NCBI RefSeq assembly: GCF_014873855.1
Contig: NZ_JADBEL010000018.1
Location: 1 to 61,557 of the forward strand
Length of the DNA stretch: 61,557 bases
DNA from: Sporosarcina limicola
GTDB taxonomy: Bacteria > Bacillota > Bacilli > Bacillales_A > Planococcaceae
Reading direction: 5' to 3'
Under the pieces are notes generated by a model that worked only from the letters and a program-made list of their open reading frames with translations, searched no databases and had not been told where the DNA came from. Shown piece after piece: positions 8,809 through 19,779 of this stretch. Numbering within the stretch: the first letter of the stretch is position 1; each line of letters starts with the position of its first letter. Position numbers and translations under genes: made by a program.

Positions 8809-10434
8809 TTATTCCTTAAATTCTACCTTTGACAGCAAATCAGAACCAGTTGGATGTGGTACAAAACCAGTAAGATTTTTAGATGCCCCAAGAAGTGGCG
8901 TCGAGTGAGCAATTGGTACCCACGGTGCATCATCATGGATGATTTCCTGTGCTTTTTTGTAAAGTTCGTTGCGCTTCTCTTCATCAATCTCAGATTGTGC
9001 TGCAATTAAAAGATCATGAGATTCTTGGTTTTTATAGAACGTATAGTTGTTACTTCCGATATTGTCTTGATCGAGAAGGACATATAAGAAGTTATCAGCA
9101 TCTCCGTTATCTCCAGTCCAACCGAGCATGAACGCATCTGCGTCCCCTTTACTTGCAAGATCCAAGTATGTTGCCCATTCATGTGATACGATTTTCGCTG
9201 TAATACCTACGTCAGCAAGGTTTTTCTGAATGACTTCGGCAACTTTTCTACCGTCTGGCATGTATGGACGTGGAACTGGCATTGCCCATAGTTCCATTTC
9301 AAAGCCGTCAGCAAGTCCAACCGAAGCAAGCAGTTCTTTCGCTTTTTCAGGATTGTATTCATATTCTTCGATAGCATCGTTATAGCCTGAAATAGATGGT
9401 GGCATTGGGTTTTTAGCGCTATTTGCACGACCTTCGAAGAACGATTCAATAATCGATTTTTTATCAATCGCATAATTCATTGCTTGACGCACTTCTTTTT
9501 TATCGAAAGGAGGACGCGTCACAGTAAGACCCAAGTAACCGACGTTCATAGATGGACGTTCAATAAGCTGTAACTCGTCATTCCCTTCAATTGCAACACC
9601 ATCAGATGGATTAATACCATCCGCTAGTTCAATGTCTCCTTTAATCAATGCATTCAAACGCGTCGAGTTATCAGGGATTGAACGGAAAATGACTTTATCA
9701 AGTTTTGGTAGGCCCTCTTGCCAATAATCATCATATTTTTCGATTGTAATTGAATCATTTGGTTTCCACTCAACAAACTTGAATGGACCTGTTCCAACCG
9801 GATTCCTTTCGAATTGATCTTCACCTTTTTCAAAAGCTGTCGGGCTAGCAATTGCAAACATCGGCATTGCGATATTTTTAAGGAATGGTGCTTGTGGACG
9901 TTTCAATTTAAAGATAACCGTGTTGTCCCCATCGGCCTTCACTGATTCGATAACATGATCTTCATCATCATTAAACCCACCGAACATTGAGCTATAGTAA
10001 GGGTTTTTTTCTGCATCTCCACTTGCCCAGCGCTCAAAGTTTTTAACGACCGCATCTGCATTGAAATCTGTACCATCATGGAATTTAACGCCCTCTTGCA
10101 ATGTGAACGTATACGTTAATCCATCGGCACTTGGCTCCGCTTTCTGCGCGAGACCAGGTTGAATCGTTGTGTCCTTCTCTCCAAAATTCAGAAGTGTTTC
10201 ATAAAGATTGATTGTAACTTTGTAAGTTTCTCCTTCTGTCGTTCTGGATGGATCGAGTGAAGTGGAATCTCCACCGCGCCCAAAAACCAATGTTTTATTG
10301 ACATCGGTCTTTCCACCACCTTCTTCCCCTTTGCTACCTTGTTTCTTGCTATCGGCTTGCCCACATGCTGCTAGTGCCGTTGAAAGAACGAGTACGAGCA
10401 TCAGGGCAAGTGACCATAATTTACTTTTCTTCAT
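8809..10434 (-). CDS. Peptide ABC transporter substrate-binding lipoprotein (SBP family 5)
   Basis: The 541-residue extracellular solute-binding protein opens with a lipoprotein signal peptide ending in the lipobox LAAC (C23-24), so it is anchored to the outer face of the membrane. The mature domain contains the family 5 features VKFHDGTDFNADAVVKNFE and NPVGTGPFKFVEW and is the usual length for DppE/AppA/OppA proteins. It overlaps the stop of the upstream ATPase gene by ATGA, showing translational coupling. Ligand specificity (di-, oligopeptide or nickel) is not visible, although the operon layout favours peptides. Confidence 0.93.
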   Translation of the reverse strand: MKKSKLWSLALMLVLVLSTALAACGQADSKKQGSKGEEGGGKTDVNKTLVFGRGGDSTSLDPSRTTEGETYKVTINLYETLLNFGEKDTTIQPGLAQKAEPSADGLTYTFTLQEGVKFHDGTDFNADAVVKNFERWASGDAEKNPYYSSMFGGFNDDEDHVIESVKADGDNTVIFKLKRPQAPFLKNIAMPMFAIASPTAFEKGEDQFERNPVGTGPFKFVEWKPNDSITIEKYDDYWQEGLPKLDKVIFRSIPDNSTRLNALIKGDIELADGINPSDGVAIEGNDELQLIERPSMNVGYLGLTVTRPPFDKKEVRQAMNYAIDKKSIIESFFEGRANSAKNPMPPSISGYNDAIEEYEYNPEKAKELLASVGLADGFEMELWAMPVPRPYMPDGRKVAEVIQKNLADVGITAKIVSHEWATYLDLASKGDADAFMLGWTGDNGDADNFLYVLLDQDNIGSNNYTFYKNQESHDLLIAAQSEIDEEKRNELYKKAQEIIHDDAPWVPIAHSTPLLGASKNLTGFVPHPTGSDLLSKVEFKE

Positions 10435-11444
10435 AAAGACCCCTCCATCTGTTTTATATCATTGCCGCTTAGTTCACTATAAAGATGACAAGCGACAGAA
10501 TGACCTGAATACTGTTCGAAAAGTTTTGGAATCGCTTTCATACAAATATCCATTTTAGCTGGACAACGTGTATGGAATGTACAACCTGATGGCGGATTTG
10601 CCGGATTCGGGATGTCTCCTTCAAGAAGGATCTGCTCCTTTTGATGATTAGGGTCGGGTACAGGTACGGCAGATAATAACGCCTTCGTATAAGGATGAAG
10701 CGGCTGTGCATACAGCTGTTCGCTTTCTGCAATTTCAACCATCTTACCGAGATACATTACGCCGACACGGTCGCTTATATGACGTACGACCCCTAAATCA
10801 TGGGCGATAAAAATATATGTAAGATTAAAATCTTTTTGTAAATCCTGCATTAGATTCAAAACTTGCGATTGAATTGATACGTCGAGAGCCGACACAGGTT
10901 CATCAGCAATAATCAGTTTGGGATTCGTCATAAGTGCTCTCGCGATTCCAATACGTTGACGCTGCCCTCCGCTGAACTGATGTGGATACCGCTTGGCATG
11001 ATATGCACTAAGACCTACAATTTCAAGGAATTCACGTACTTTCTTTTTCCGCTCTTTCGAATTGTCTATACCGTGCACCACGAGCGGCTCTTCCAATATT
11101 TTTTCAATCGTATGACGCGGATTAAGGGATGCATAAGGATCTTGGAATACCATTTGGATATCCCGTCTCGTTTTTCTCATTTCTTCGGAAGTTAAGGACG
11201 TAAGGTCTTTGCCGTCAAACTCTACTTTTCCTTCAGTAGGTTCGAGAAGCCGCATCAGCATTCTTCCCGTTGTCGATTTACCACAACCTGATTCCCCCAC
11301 GATGCCGAGTGTCTCCCCTTCATTCACATAGAAAGAAACATCGTCAACAGCTTTCACATACCCAACCGTTTTGCCGAGTAGCCCTTTTTTTACCGGGAAA
11401 TACTTTTTCAGATTTTCAACTTTTAACAAGGGTTTTGTTGTCAT
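10431..11444 (-). CDS. Peptide ABC transporter ATP-binding protein (OppF/DppF type)
   Basis: The 337-residue ATPase carries Walker [10 protein letters not shown], signature SGGQRQRIGIARAL, Walker B LIIADEPVSALD and the switch histidine in FIAHDLGVV. After the ATPase core it has the oligopeptide transporter C-terminal domain with GCTFHTRCP and a further cysteine in DICMKA. The start ATG overlaps the end of the OppD-type gene by 29 bases. It pairs with that protein as the heterodimeric motor of the importer. Confidence 0.94.
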   Translation of the reverse strand: MTTKPLLKVENLKKYFPVKKGLLGKTVGYVKAVDDVSFYVNEGETLGIVGESGCGKSTTGRMLMRLLEPTEGKVEFDGKDLTSLTSEEMRKTRRDIQMVFQDPYASLNPRHTIEKILEEPLVVHGIDNSKERKKKVREFLEIVGLSAYHAKRYPHQFSGGQRQRIGIARALMTNPKLIIADEPVSALDVSIQSQVLNLMQDLQKDFNLTYIFIAHDLGVVRHISDRVGVMYLGKMVEIAESEQLYAQPLHPYTKALLSAVPVPDPNHQKEQILLEGDIPNPANPPSGCTFHTRCPAKMDICMKAIPKLFEQYSGHSVACHLYSELSGNDIKQMEGSL

Positions 11445-12438
11445 TCATTTCTACCCCTTCCTTGTCATATAAGAAGCATCGGGTATCATGCACATCCGAA
11501 GTTTCGTAAAGAGCAGGATTTTCCTTTTGACAACGATCAAACGCAAATTCACATCTTGCCGCGAACCTGCATCCTTGTTTAATGGAACCAGGCTTCGGAA
11601 CATTCCCAGGAATCGAATACAGTCGTTCCTTCTTGTAACGCATATCCGGAATAGATTGGATAAGCCCTTTCGTATAAGGGTGTTGAGGATCCTCGAAAAT
11701 TTTCTTAACCGGTGCCTCTTCGATGATTTGCCCTGCATACATGACAATGACACGCTCGCATGTTTCAGCGACAACACCAAGGTCATGTGTAATAAGGAGG
11801 ACTGCTGTATCCAAACGGGTATTCAAATCTCTCATCAGCTTCAAAATCTGCGCTTGAATCGTCACATCAAGGGCGGTCGTAGGTTCATCTGCAATTAAAA
11901 CTTTCGGATCACACACAAGCGCCATCGCAATCATGACACGTTGCCGCATTCCCCCAGATAATTGGTGAGGATAATCCCTCATCATTTCAGCTGCGCGAGG
12001 TAAACCCACAAGTTCTAATAATTCAACCGCCCGATTTACTGCTTTCTTTTTAGACCAACCTTTTTCATGAATCAGTATTGCTTCTGTCATCTGATTACCG
12101 ATTGTAAATAATGGATTCAATGACGTCATCGGCTCCTGAAAAATCATTGCAATGTCATTTCCACGAATACGTCGCATTTGACGCTCTGTCATTTTAAGTA
12201 AATCTTTGTCTTCGAATAGTATTTCACCGCCAACGATTTTCCCAGGAGGTTTCGGTACAAGCCCCATAATCGACAGAGATGTAACACTTTTCCCACAGCC
12301 AGATTCACCGACGATACCAAGGATTTCTCCTTCTTTCACATGGAAATCAATGTGATCCACTGCTGGTATTTCTCCCGAATCCGTGAAAAAGGTCGTCTGT
12401 AAATCTTTCACTTGGAGAACGGTCTTCCTTTCACCCAT
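11416..12438 (-). CDS. Peptide ABC transporter ATP-binding protein (OppD/DppD type)
   Basis: The 340-residue ATPase is the first gene of the leftward operon. It shows Walker [12 protein letters not shown], signature [15 protein letters not shown], Walker [13 protein letters not shown] and [13 protein letters not shown], followed by the Opp C-terminal domain [15 protein letters not shown] with its cysteines. AAGGGTGAT precedes the ATG. The five genes occupy a site between ygaE and ygaD that is not interrupted in B. subtilis, so the operon is an insertion relative to that order or was lost there. Confidence 0.94.
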   Translation of the reverse strand: MGERKTVLQVKDLQTTFFTDSGEIPAVDHIDFHVKEGEILGIVGESGCGKSVTSLSIMGLVPKPPGKIVGGEILFEDKDLLKMTERQMRRIRGNDIAMIFQEPMTSLNPLFTIGNQMTEAILIHEKGWSKKKAVNRAVELLELVGLPRAAEMMRDYPHQLSGGMRQRVMIAMALVCDPKVLIADEPTTALDVTIQAQILKLMRDLNTRLDTAVLLITHDLGVVAETCERVIVMYAGQIIEEAPVKKIFEDPQHPYTKGLIQSIPDMRYKKERLYSIPGNVPKPGSIKQGCRFAARCEFAFDRCQKENPALYETSDVHDTRCFLYDKEGVEMNDNKTLVKS

Positions 12439-12532
12439 CAGATCACCCTTTTTCTTTTTGAATACTACTGATATTCCCTATTATACGATTCTTCCAGATG
12501 AACGCAATACTATTTTCAAATATTTCTTTTTA

Positions 12533-12586
12533 ATCAAATAGACACACTATAGAAGTCAATCCCTTCTAAGAGCGTGTCTATTTGAT
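12533..12586 (-). terminator. Possible terminator downstream of ygaD
   Basis: ATCAAATAGACAC pairs with GTGTCTATTTGAT around a large loop that itself folds (AGAAG with CTTCT). It lies directly after the ygaD stop codon. The T-tract is weak on either strand, so its termination efficiency is uncertain. Confidence 0.55.
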
Positions 12587-12592
12587 CATTAT

Positions 12593-14344
12593 TCACTTTC
12601 CAAGTATCTGCACCTGGAATAAACCGTAATAAATTCCTTGCATCTTCATCAATTCTTCATGTGTTCCCATTTCTTTTAATTCACCAGAATCAATTACAAA
12701 AATCTTATCTGCATGTGTGATTGTTGACAATCGGTGCGCAACAATCAGTGTTGTTCGATCGTTCGCAAGTCTTTCAAGCGACTCTTGAATTAACGCTTCA
12801 CTTTCAAGGTCAAGTGCGGAGGTCGCTTCATCCAACACGAGAAGTGGCGGGTTTTTCAAAAAGACACGAGCAATTGCAACCCGTTGTTTCTGTCCTCCTG
12901 ATAGTTTTACTCCACGTTCCCCAACTTTCGTTTCGTACCCCTCAGGAAGCGATTCAATGAAGTCATGTGCATTCGCAGCTTTTGCAGCTTCAATCACTTC
13001 CTCATCTGTTGCATCGGGTTTTCCCATTAGGATATTGCTTTTTACGGAGTCACTGAACAGGATGCTATCTTGCAATACGATTCCAATCTGGTTGCGCAAT
13101 GATTTGACTTTGACGTCGCGTAAATCATGATCATCGATTCTAACCGCACCGTCCGTCACATCATAGAAACGGGGAATCAAGCTGATAATCGTCGATTTCC
13201 CGCCGCCACTCATCCCAACGAACGCAACGGTTTCCCCTGGATTCACAACGAAATCGATTTCATTCAAAACCGTCTCTCCATCTTTCTCATAAGCAAAAGA
13301 TACTTTTTCAAACTCAATCTTCCCTGAAATTGGAGGGAGTTCAACCGCATCATCTTTGTCCGTGATATCGTATTTCTGCTCCATCAGTTCAAATACGCGG
13401 TCCATGGATGCAAAAGACTGCGTCAGTGACGTGGATGAATTGACAAGCCGACGTAAAGGTCCATACAACCGATCGATATATGCGACGAATGCAACCATCG
13501 TACCAACAGACAAAGAGTTATTGATCACCTGATATCCCGCATATGCCAACACAAGGAGTGGTGCGACATCGGTGATTGTATTCACAACCGCAAACGCTTT
13601 CGCATTCCATTTCGTATGATCAAGCGCCTTATCAAGAAAGTTGCCATTGACCTTATCGAATCGTTTTTGCTCCAATTCTTCAAGTGCAAAGCTTTTGATG
13701 ACACTCACCCCAGCAACGCGTTCATGCAAATAGCTTTGTACATCCGCTAGCGACTGAGATCGTTTACGTGTCAATTCACGCAACTTCCCGAAGAAATGTT
13801 TCACACTGTATGCATAGAAAGGAAATGCAAGAAGCGTGACAAGCGTCAACGGAACGTCCATCGTCAACATGATAATGATGGCAATAATGATTGTCGCAAG
13901 ATCGAGCCAGACGTTCATGAGACCAATCATAACGAAGTTTTTCGTTTGTTCTACATCATTGATAACACGGGAAATGACTTCCCCCGCACGTGTATTCGAA
14001 TAATAGCTAAGACTTAGTTTTTGCAAGTGTGAGTACAATTCCTGCCGGATATCATATAAAATCTTATTGCTCACATATTGCGCATAATATTGTCGGTAAT
14101 ATTCAACTGGAGGACGGATGATGAAGAAAACAAGAACTGTGCCCCCTAACCAATAGAATAATTGCTGCGTCATTTCTTCCGTTGAAAGTATCTTGGATCC
14201 AATAATTTCATCGATGACAATCTTCATGAGTAGTGGTATGAATAGAGGAATCGCAAATTTCACAATACCAATCAAAATTGTAAATATGATTTGCCAATTG
14301 TATGGTTTAACAAATTTCAAATAGCGTTTAATGCTGTCACCCAT
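12593..14344 (-). CDS. ygaD: ABC transporter, fused permease/ATPase (YgaD family exporter)
   Basis: The 583-residue half-transporter has six membrane helices in residues 1-310 (ABC exporter type 1) and a C-terminal ATPase with Walker [11 protein letters not shown] (about 370), signature [13 protein letters not shown] (about 478), Walker [13 protein letters not shown] and the H-loop IVAHRLST. It would work as a homodimeric multidrug or lipid exporter (inference from family). The ATG at 14344 is chosen because GAGGAGGAAC lies upstream, whereas the longer frame starts inside that site. Position next to ygaC matches B. subtilis ygaD, also about 580 residues. Confidence 0.92.
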   Translation of the reverse strand: MGDSIKRYLKFVKPYNWQIIFTILIGIVKFAIPLFIPLLMKIVIDEIIGSKILSTEEMTQQLFYWLGGTVLVFFIIRPPVEYYRQYYAQYVSNKILYDIRQELYSHLQKLSLSYYSNTRAGEVISRVINDVEQTKNFVMIGLMNVWLDLATIIIAIIIMLTMDVPLTLVTLLAFPFYAYSVKHFFGKLRELTRKRSQSLADVQSYLHERVAGVSVIKSFALEELEQKRFDKVNGNFLDKALDHTKWNAKAFAVVNTITDVAPLLVLAYAGYQVINNSLSVGTMVAFVAYIDRLYGPLRRLVNSSTSLTQSFASMDRVFELMEQKYDITDKDDAVELPPISGKIEFEKVSFAYEKDGETVLNEIDFVVNPGETVAFVGMSGGGKSTIISLIPRFYDVTDGAVRIDDHDLRDVKVKSLRNQIGIVLQDSILFSDSVKSNILMGKPDATDEEVIEAAKAANAHDFIESLPEGYETKVGERGVKLSGGQKQRVAIARVFLKNPPLLVLDEATSALDLESEALIQESLERLANDRTTLIVAHRLSTITHADKIFVIDSGELKEMGTHEELMKMQGIYYGLFQVQILGK

Positions 14345-14397
14345 GTTGTTCCTCCTCATTTGAAAAAGCCTGTCGCGTTAAGTCGCGGGCAGGCTTT

Positions 14398-14943
14398 TCA
14401 CTTACTCCTCTTGACCTGTTTGTAGAATTCATACCTGGAAGTCCAAACATTGATAAAGTCTGTAGCGAAAGGTCCTCTTCTCTGCTTAATCCAGCTAAGA
14501 AGCGTGTCCAGGTTTTTCTGCAAAATCTGATCGATAACATCGGGATAACCCATTTGTTTCTTATGGTCCGCATATTCATCCTCATCAAGAATCATATAGC
14601 TCATATCCGGGAACACTTTTACATCAAGATCATAATCGATATATTTCAAAGATTTGTTGTCGTAGACGAATGGCGAGCTCATATTGATGTAATAATAAAC
14701 ACCATCTTCTCTTAACATGCAGATAATATTAAACCAATATTCAGCATGGAAATAGCAAATAGAAGGTTCACGTGTTAACCATGTGCGTCCGTCCGCTTCT
14801 GTCACAATCGTCCGTTCGTTCGCACCAATGACAATATTTCGGGTTCCTTTTAACACAACCGTTTCCTGCCAAACCCGATGGATACGTCCATTATGCTTAT
14901 AACTATGTACTTGTATCGTTTCTCCTTCTGTAGCAATTGCCAT
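14398..14943 (-). CDS. ygaC: YgaC family nucleoside di-/triphosphatase (DUF402)
   Basis: The 181-residue DUF402 protein resembles B. subtilis YgaC and S. aureus SA1684 (Ntdp), a nucleoside tri- and diphosphatase. Conserved blocks include [33 protein letters not shown] and [13 protein letters not shown] with the acidic residues expected to bind metal, then LDEDEY. The start ATG at 14943 is used because AAAGGTGGG precedes it. The upstream GTG at 14955 overlaps that site. It is 53 bases upstream of ygaD on the same strand. Confidence 0.92.
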   Translation of the reverse strand: MAIATEGETIQVHSYKHNGRIHRVWQETVVLKGTRNIVIGANERTIVTEADGRTWLTREPSICYFHAEYWFNIICMLREDGVYYYINMSSPFVYDNKSLKYIDYDLDVKVFPDMSYMILDEDEYADHKKQMGYPDVIDQILQKNLDTLLSWIKQRRGPFATDFINVWTSRYEFYKQVKRSK

Positions 14944-15084
14944 GAATAAACCCACCTTTTAAGTAGCCGGAAAATTTTAAAGCCATCATATAAATCCTCA
15001 TTATACCAACTGAACGTCATAATTTGAAATCATTCGACTGATTTGTTCAAATGGCAGATCCTCATTCATCAGTTTGCATAAACT

Positions 15085-15119
15085 AAAAACCGGCAGAAGC
15101 GTTAAGCTCCTGCCGGCCG
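15085..15119 (-). terminator. Terminator of the sspE-like gene
   Basis: On the minus strand CCGGCAGGAGC pairs with GCTTCTGCCGG around TTAAC and is followed by TTTTT. It lies 15 bases after the spore protein stop codon. Confidence 0.85.
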
Positions 15120-15134
15120 GTGATGTCCATCCAC

Positions 15135-15341
15135 TTATTTTGAACCGTTTTCGAAACGATTCGCGCGCGGTCCAGAAGCATTGTTTTTCTTCGCTTCAGC
15201 TTGCTTGTTTTGTTCCTTTACCTGATTCACATCAGTTTCAGACCCAAATTCTTCACGCATTGTGTTCGGGTTTTGGTTTTGGTTCGGGTTTTGGTTCGGG
15301 TTTTTGAATTGGTTCTGGTTCTGGTTTTTGTTGTTGGTCAT
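15135..15341 (-). CDS. sspE: Gamma-type small acid-soluble spore protein with Asn/Gln/Pro-rich N-terminus
   Basis: The 68-residue protein is an amino-acid storage protein of the spore core. Residues 30-52 (EEFGSETDVNQVKEQNKQAE) match the repeat unit of B. subtilis SspE, including the region around the E-F bond that the germination protease GPR cuts in gamma-type proteins. Only one such unit is present, whereas B. subtilis SspE has more than one. The first 27 residues are an unusual N, Q and P repeat encoded by a near-tandem DNA repeat (about 15262-15330). GGAGGTGA precedes the ATG. A sigma-G-like promoter lies just upstream, and synteny between ygaC and fabL supports the name. Confidence 0.85.
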   Translation of the reverse strand: MTNNKNQNQNQFKNPNQNPNQNQNPNTMREEFGSETDVNQVKEQNKQAEAKKNNASGPRANRFENGSK

Positions 15342-15363
15342 GGATTTTCACCTCCGTGCTCAT

Positions 15364-15392
15364 TAACATGTGCACAGATTCGTTTTTTATCC
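15364..15392 (-). promoter_or_regulatory. Candidate sigma-G promoter of sspE
   Basis: On the minus strand a -35 GGATA (15388-15392, four of five matches to GYATR) is followed after 17 bp by -10 CATGTTA (15364-15370), which fits the forespore consensus CATNNTA. The start site would lie about 15 bases before the ATG, leaving just enough leader for the ribosome binding site. Confidence 0.65.
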
Positions 15393-15404
15393 ATTGGAAT
15401 TTTT

Positions 15405-17214
<1,810 letters not shown>

Positions 17215-17288
17215 GTTTTCCTCCTTATTCCCCATGCTTATCGTTAACCGAAAAAGGGTATATAATTGTATACTTAATAAAGAAGAAT

Positions 17289-17422
17289 CAAATACGCCTT
17301 GGCGTATTTGCGCCTAGATTTTGAATTGAGCTTGCTCAATTGACTCCTTTCAAAATCCACGGCATCCGCCGGAGGCTTTAACTTCATTCGGCAGGGGTTG
17401 AACTCCTGCTGAATGAAGTTAA
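17289..17422. repeat. Dispersed palindromic element, copy A
   Basis: This intergenic stretch is built of nested inverted repeats: CAAATACGCC-TT-GGCGTATTTG (17289-17310), AATTGAGC-TT-GCTCAATT (about 17323-17341), and a long stem TTAACTTCATTCGGCAGG pairing with CCTGCTGAATGAAGTTAA (17378-17422). The first palindrome and the GCAGGGGTTGAAC stem also occur at 30112-30425 downstream of the symporter gene, so this looks like a family of small dispersed elements. Confidence 0.75.
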
Positions 17423-17474
17423 CACAGTTCATCCAAAGCCACATGAGTTTTCACACGGCTAAAGGAGTGATAAT

Positions 17475-18458
17475 TTGGATACTGGAACACATATTGTTAT
17501 GGGAGTGGCACTGGGCGGCCTTGCAATGGTGGACCCCGTCGTTGCGGCCGAGACAGCCACGATGAGTGCAGTTATTGCAGGCGTCATCGTTGGATCACTT
17601 ATCCCAGACGTCGATACCGTTTTGAAACTACGAAGCAACGCTGTCTATATACGGCATCATCGCGGCATTACGCATTCGATTCCAGCCGTATTATTATGGC
17701 CGCTTATTATTTCTGTGTTGTTATTATTCTTTGTGCCTAGCGCTGATTTTATCCATTTATGGGTTTGGACTTTTCTTGCCGTTTTTCTGCATGTATTTGT
17801 CGACATTTTCAACGCATACGGTACGCAAGCGTTACGGCCTTTCTCAAACAAATGGGTCGCTATTGGAGTCATCAATACGTTCGATCCAATAATTTTTATT
17901 TCACATATCATCGCTTTGACTATTTGGGCGATGGGTGCAAACTCAGTCTATACGCTATCGACAATGTACGTCATCTTGTTCTTCTATTATCTATTACGCT
18001 TTGCGGTGAAGTCAGCAGTGAAAAAAGCTGTTTTCAATACAGTGCCCGATGCAATGGAAATTTTCATCGCGCCAACAATGCGCTTTTTTCATTGGAGGAT
18101 AGCAGCTTCTTCGGAAACGTACCATTACGTTGGACGTGCTTATGGTAGATCTGTTAATATCTACGACCGGTTTGATCGGAAGCCAATGCCAAAGTCACCA
18201 CAAATTGACGTCGCAATGGGTGATAAGAACATGGAAGCCTTCACATCATTTTCCCCCATTTATAGATGGTCTGTCACAACTGTTGGTGACCTGTGTGAAG
18301 TACGTCTCATCGATCTCAGATACCGCAGCAAGGGATATTATCCATTTGTCGCAGTCGCACATGTCGATAATGAGCTGAACGTCGTTAATTCCTATACTGG
18401 TTGGATTTTCTCCGAGGATAAGTTAAATAAAAAACTCAATTTCGTCCCGAATTCATAG
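17475..18458 (+). CDS. yfhP: YfhP family membrane-bound metal-dependent hydrolase (DUF457)
   Basis: The 327-residue protein has an N-terminal domain of several membrane helices with the motifs IPDVDTVLKL and RHHRGITHS, whose Asp and His residues are the presumed metal ligands of the LexA-binding/YdjM-like inner membrane hydrolase family. The length equals B. subtilis YfhP. The TTG start has AAAGGAGTGA 4 bases upstream. Its substrate is unknown. It is transcribed away from mutY and converges on yfhH. A dispersed repeat element fills the region before it. Confidence 0.88.
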   Translation: MDTGTHIVMGVALGGLAMVDPVVAAETATMSAVIAGVIVGSLIPDVDTVLKLRSNAVYIRHHRGITHSIPAVLLWPLIISVLLLFFVPSADFIHLWVWTFLAVFLHVFVDIFNAYGTQALRPFSNKWVAIGVINTFDPIIFISHIIALTIWAMGANSVYTLSTMYVILFFYYLLRFAVKSAVKKAVFNTVPDAMEIFIAPTMRFFHWRIAASSETYHYVGRAYGRSVNIYDRFDRKPMPKSPQIDVAMGDKNMEAFTSFSPIYRWSVTTVGDLCEVRLIDLRYRSKGYYPFVAVAHVDNELNVVNSYTGWIFSEDKLNKKLNFVPNS

Positions 18459-18468
18459 GAAAATCGAT

Positions 18469-18512
18469 TGGAAGAAAAGGCTGTGGATATTATCTCCATT
18501 GCCTTTTCTTCA
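18469..18512. terminator. Bidirectional terminator between yfhP and yfhH
   Basis: GAAGAAAAGGC (18471-18481) pairs with GCCTTTTCTTC (18501-18511), with an additional inner TGGA/TCCA pairing. It lies between the converging stop codons. Confidence 0.75.
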
Positions 18513-18537
18513 TACCCTTTCAGCACGACAATTGCGG

Positions 18538-18870
18538 TCATTTCCCTGCCTTCACAGATTTCAACATCGCTATTGGCAATGCCTCATCCGCTCGTTCACC
18601 ACCTAATCTATAGCCCCATGCAAAATGGCCTTTTAAATAGTCGACCTGAAAAAACATGCCTTCATCGCCGTCGATTCTATAAATTTCACCAGGTTCAATT
18701 GTACTTGGGTCCACTAAGTACGATTGAGCCATCACCATTTTTCTTTGGTAGACGGCAAATTCATTCAAGATGCCAAGCTGTTCGGCTTTGCGCGCCTTTT
18801 CCCGGAGTCTCCCAATTTCAGAGTACAGCTCATGCTCGGTCATTTCACTATATTTTTTTTCAATCTCCAT
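18538..18870 (-). CDS. yfhH: YfhH family protein (DUF1811)
   Basis: The 110-residue soluble protein matches the DUF1811/YfhH family: an N-terminal helical part (EKKYSEMTEHELYSEIGRLR) with heptad-like leucines, and a C-terminal beta-rich part with FAWGYRLGG and EALPI. Function is unknown. The start at 18870 is preferred because AAGGAG lies 10 bases upstream. An ATG 9 bases earlier almost abuts that site. It overlaps the 3' end of recX by 11 bases, so the two are translationally linked. Confidence 0.88.
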   Translation of the reverse strand: MEIEKKYSEMTEHELYSEIGRLREKARKAEQLGILNEFAVYQRKMVMAQSYLVDPSTIEPGEIYRIDGDEGMFFQVDYLKGHFAWGYRLGGERADEALPIAMLKSVKAGK

Positions 18871-19672
18871 CCTCTTCATTCTCCTTCTTTTCAATAAAAC
18901 TATCGATTTTATCAAATGGAATTCCTTTTTGATACATCGCTTGTTTCACCCGATTGTTCAGGCTTCTACCGCTGAATTTCGAGCTATACCTACGCCATGC
19001 CTTTTCACCAACAGATTCAGTAATGCTCGTCCATTCATCTGCTTCACGTTCGAAATCGATGTTCGCGAGCGCTTGCTTAATAATATCAAATGAATACCCT
19101 TTACGGAGTAATGCGTTCTGTATTTTTTGTTTTAATTGTGATGGAGCAACCGAACGATTTGCATTTGCTGCCTTTTCTGCGAGTTTTGTCGCAATTTGAA
19201 GTTGTTCTTCTTCTGTGTATGATTCAAGCACTTTATCTTGCAACTCCTTCCCAATCCCTTTTTTTCTTAATTCCTGTTGAATAGCCTTTGGTCCTTTACT
19301 CGAAGACCTTTTCTGCGTTTGAAGAAGTGCTTCTGAGAAGGTTTCGTCATTCAAGAAATCCAGTCTTTTCAACTTCACAATCGCTTCCAGCACGACTGCT
19401 TCGCCATATTCTAAATCCATCAGCTTTTTCTTCACTTCGAACTCGCTCCGCATTCGGAAACCAAGATAATGGAGCGCACGGTTGAATGCTTTGCGAATTT
19501 CATCTTCATAGACCATTTCGTCAATTGACCAATCCTCGAGAGACATCCCTTTTGAAAGTCCAAATTTCACAAGAACCGATTCATGGACACTAAATGCATA
19601 CTTTTCATCCAAGAAAATGTTATATCGTTCGCCATCATTTTTCTGTTGTGATATCTTCGTAATACTAGGCAC
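18860..19672 (-). CDS. recX: Recombination regulator RecX
   Basis: The 270-residue protein is the RecX modulator of RecA filaments. It contains three-helix repeats such as ALHYLGFRMRSEFEVKKKL, ALLQTQKRSSSKGPKAIQQE and NALLRKGYSFDIIKQAL. The N-terminus SITKISQQKNDGERYNIFLD matches the B. subtilis protein. A GTG at 19672 is proposed as the start (GGGGTGA upstream). The longer frame begins at an ATG at 19708 with no good ribosome binding site, so the start is uncertain. It overlaps yfhH and is divergent from yfhF, as in B. subtilis. Confidence 0.92.
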   Translation of the reverse strand: MPSITKISQQKNDGERYNIFLDEKYAFSVHESVLVKFGLSKGMSLEDWSIDEMVYEDEIRKAFNRALHYLGFRMRSEFEVKKKLMDLEYGEAVVLEAIVKLKRLDFLNDETFSEALLQTQKRSSSKGPKAIQQELRKKGIGKELQDKVLESYTEEEQLQIATKLAEKAANANRSVAPSQLKQKIQNALLRKGYSFDIIKQALANIDFEREADEWTSITESVGEKAWRRYSSKFSGRSLNNRVKQAMYQKGIPFDKIDSFIEKKENEEDGD

Positions 19673-19779
19673 GGTTTTATTTTCACCCCACTTTCTATCA
19701 GTATACATGTTCTATCGTTTCACTTCAGCTTAATGCGTTTCAAAGCAAAGTATAGATTTTAAATTGGAGGTGTCAAGAA

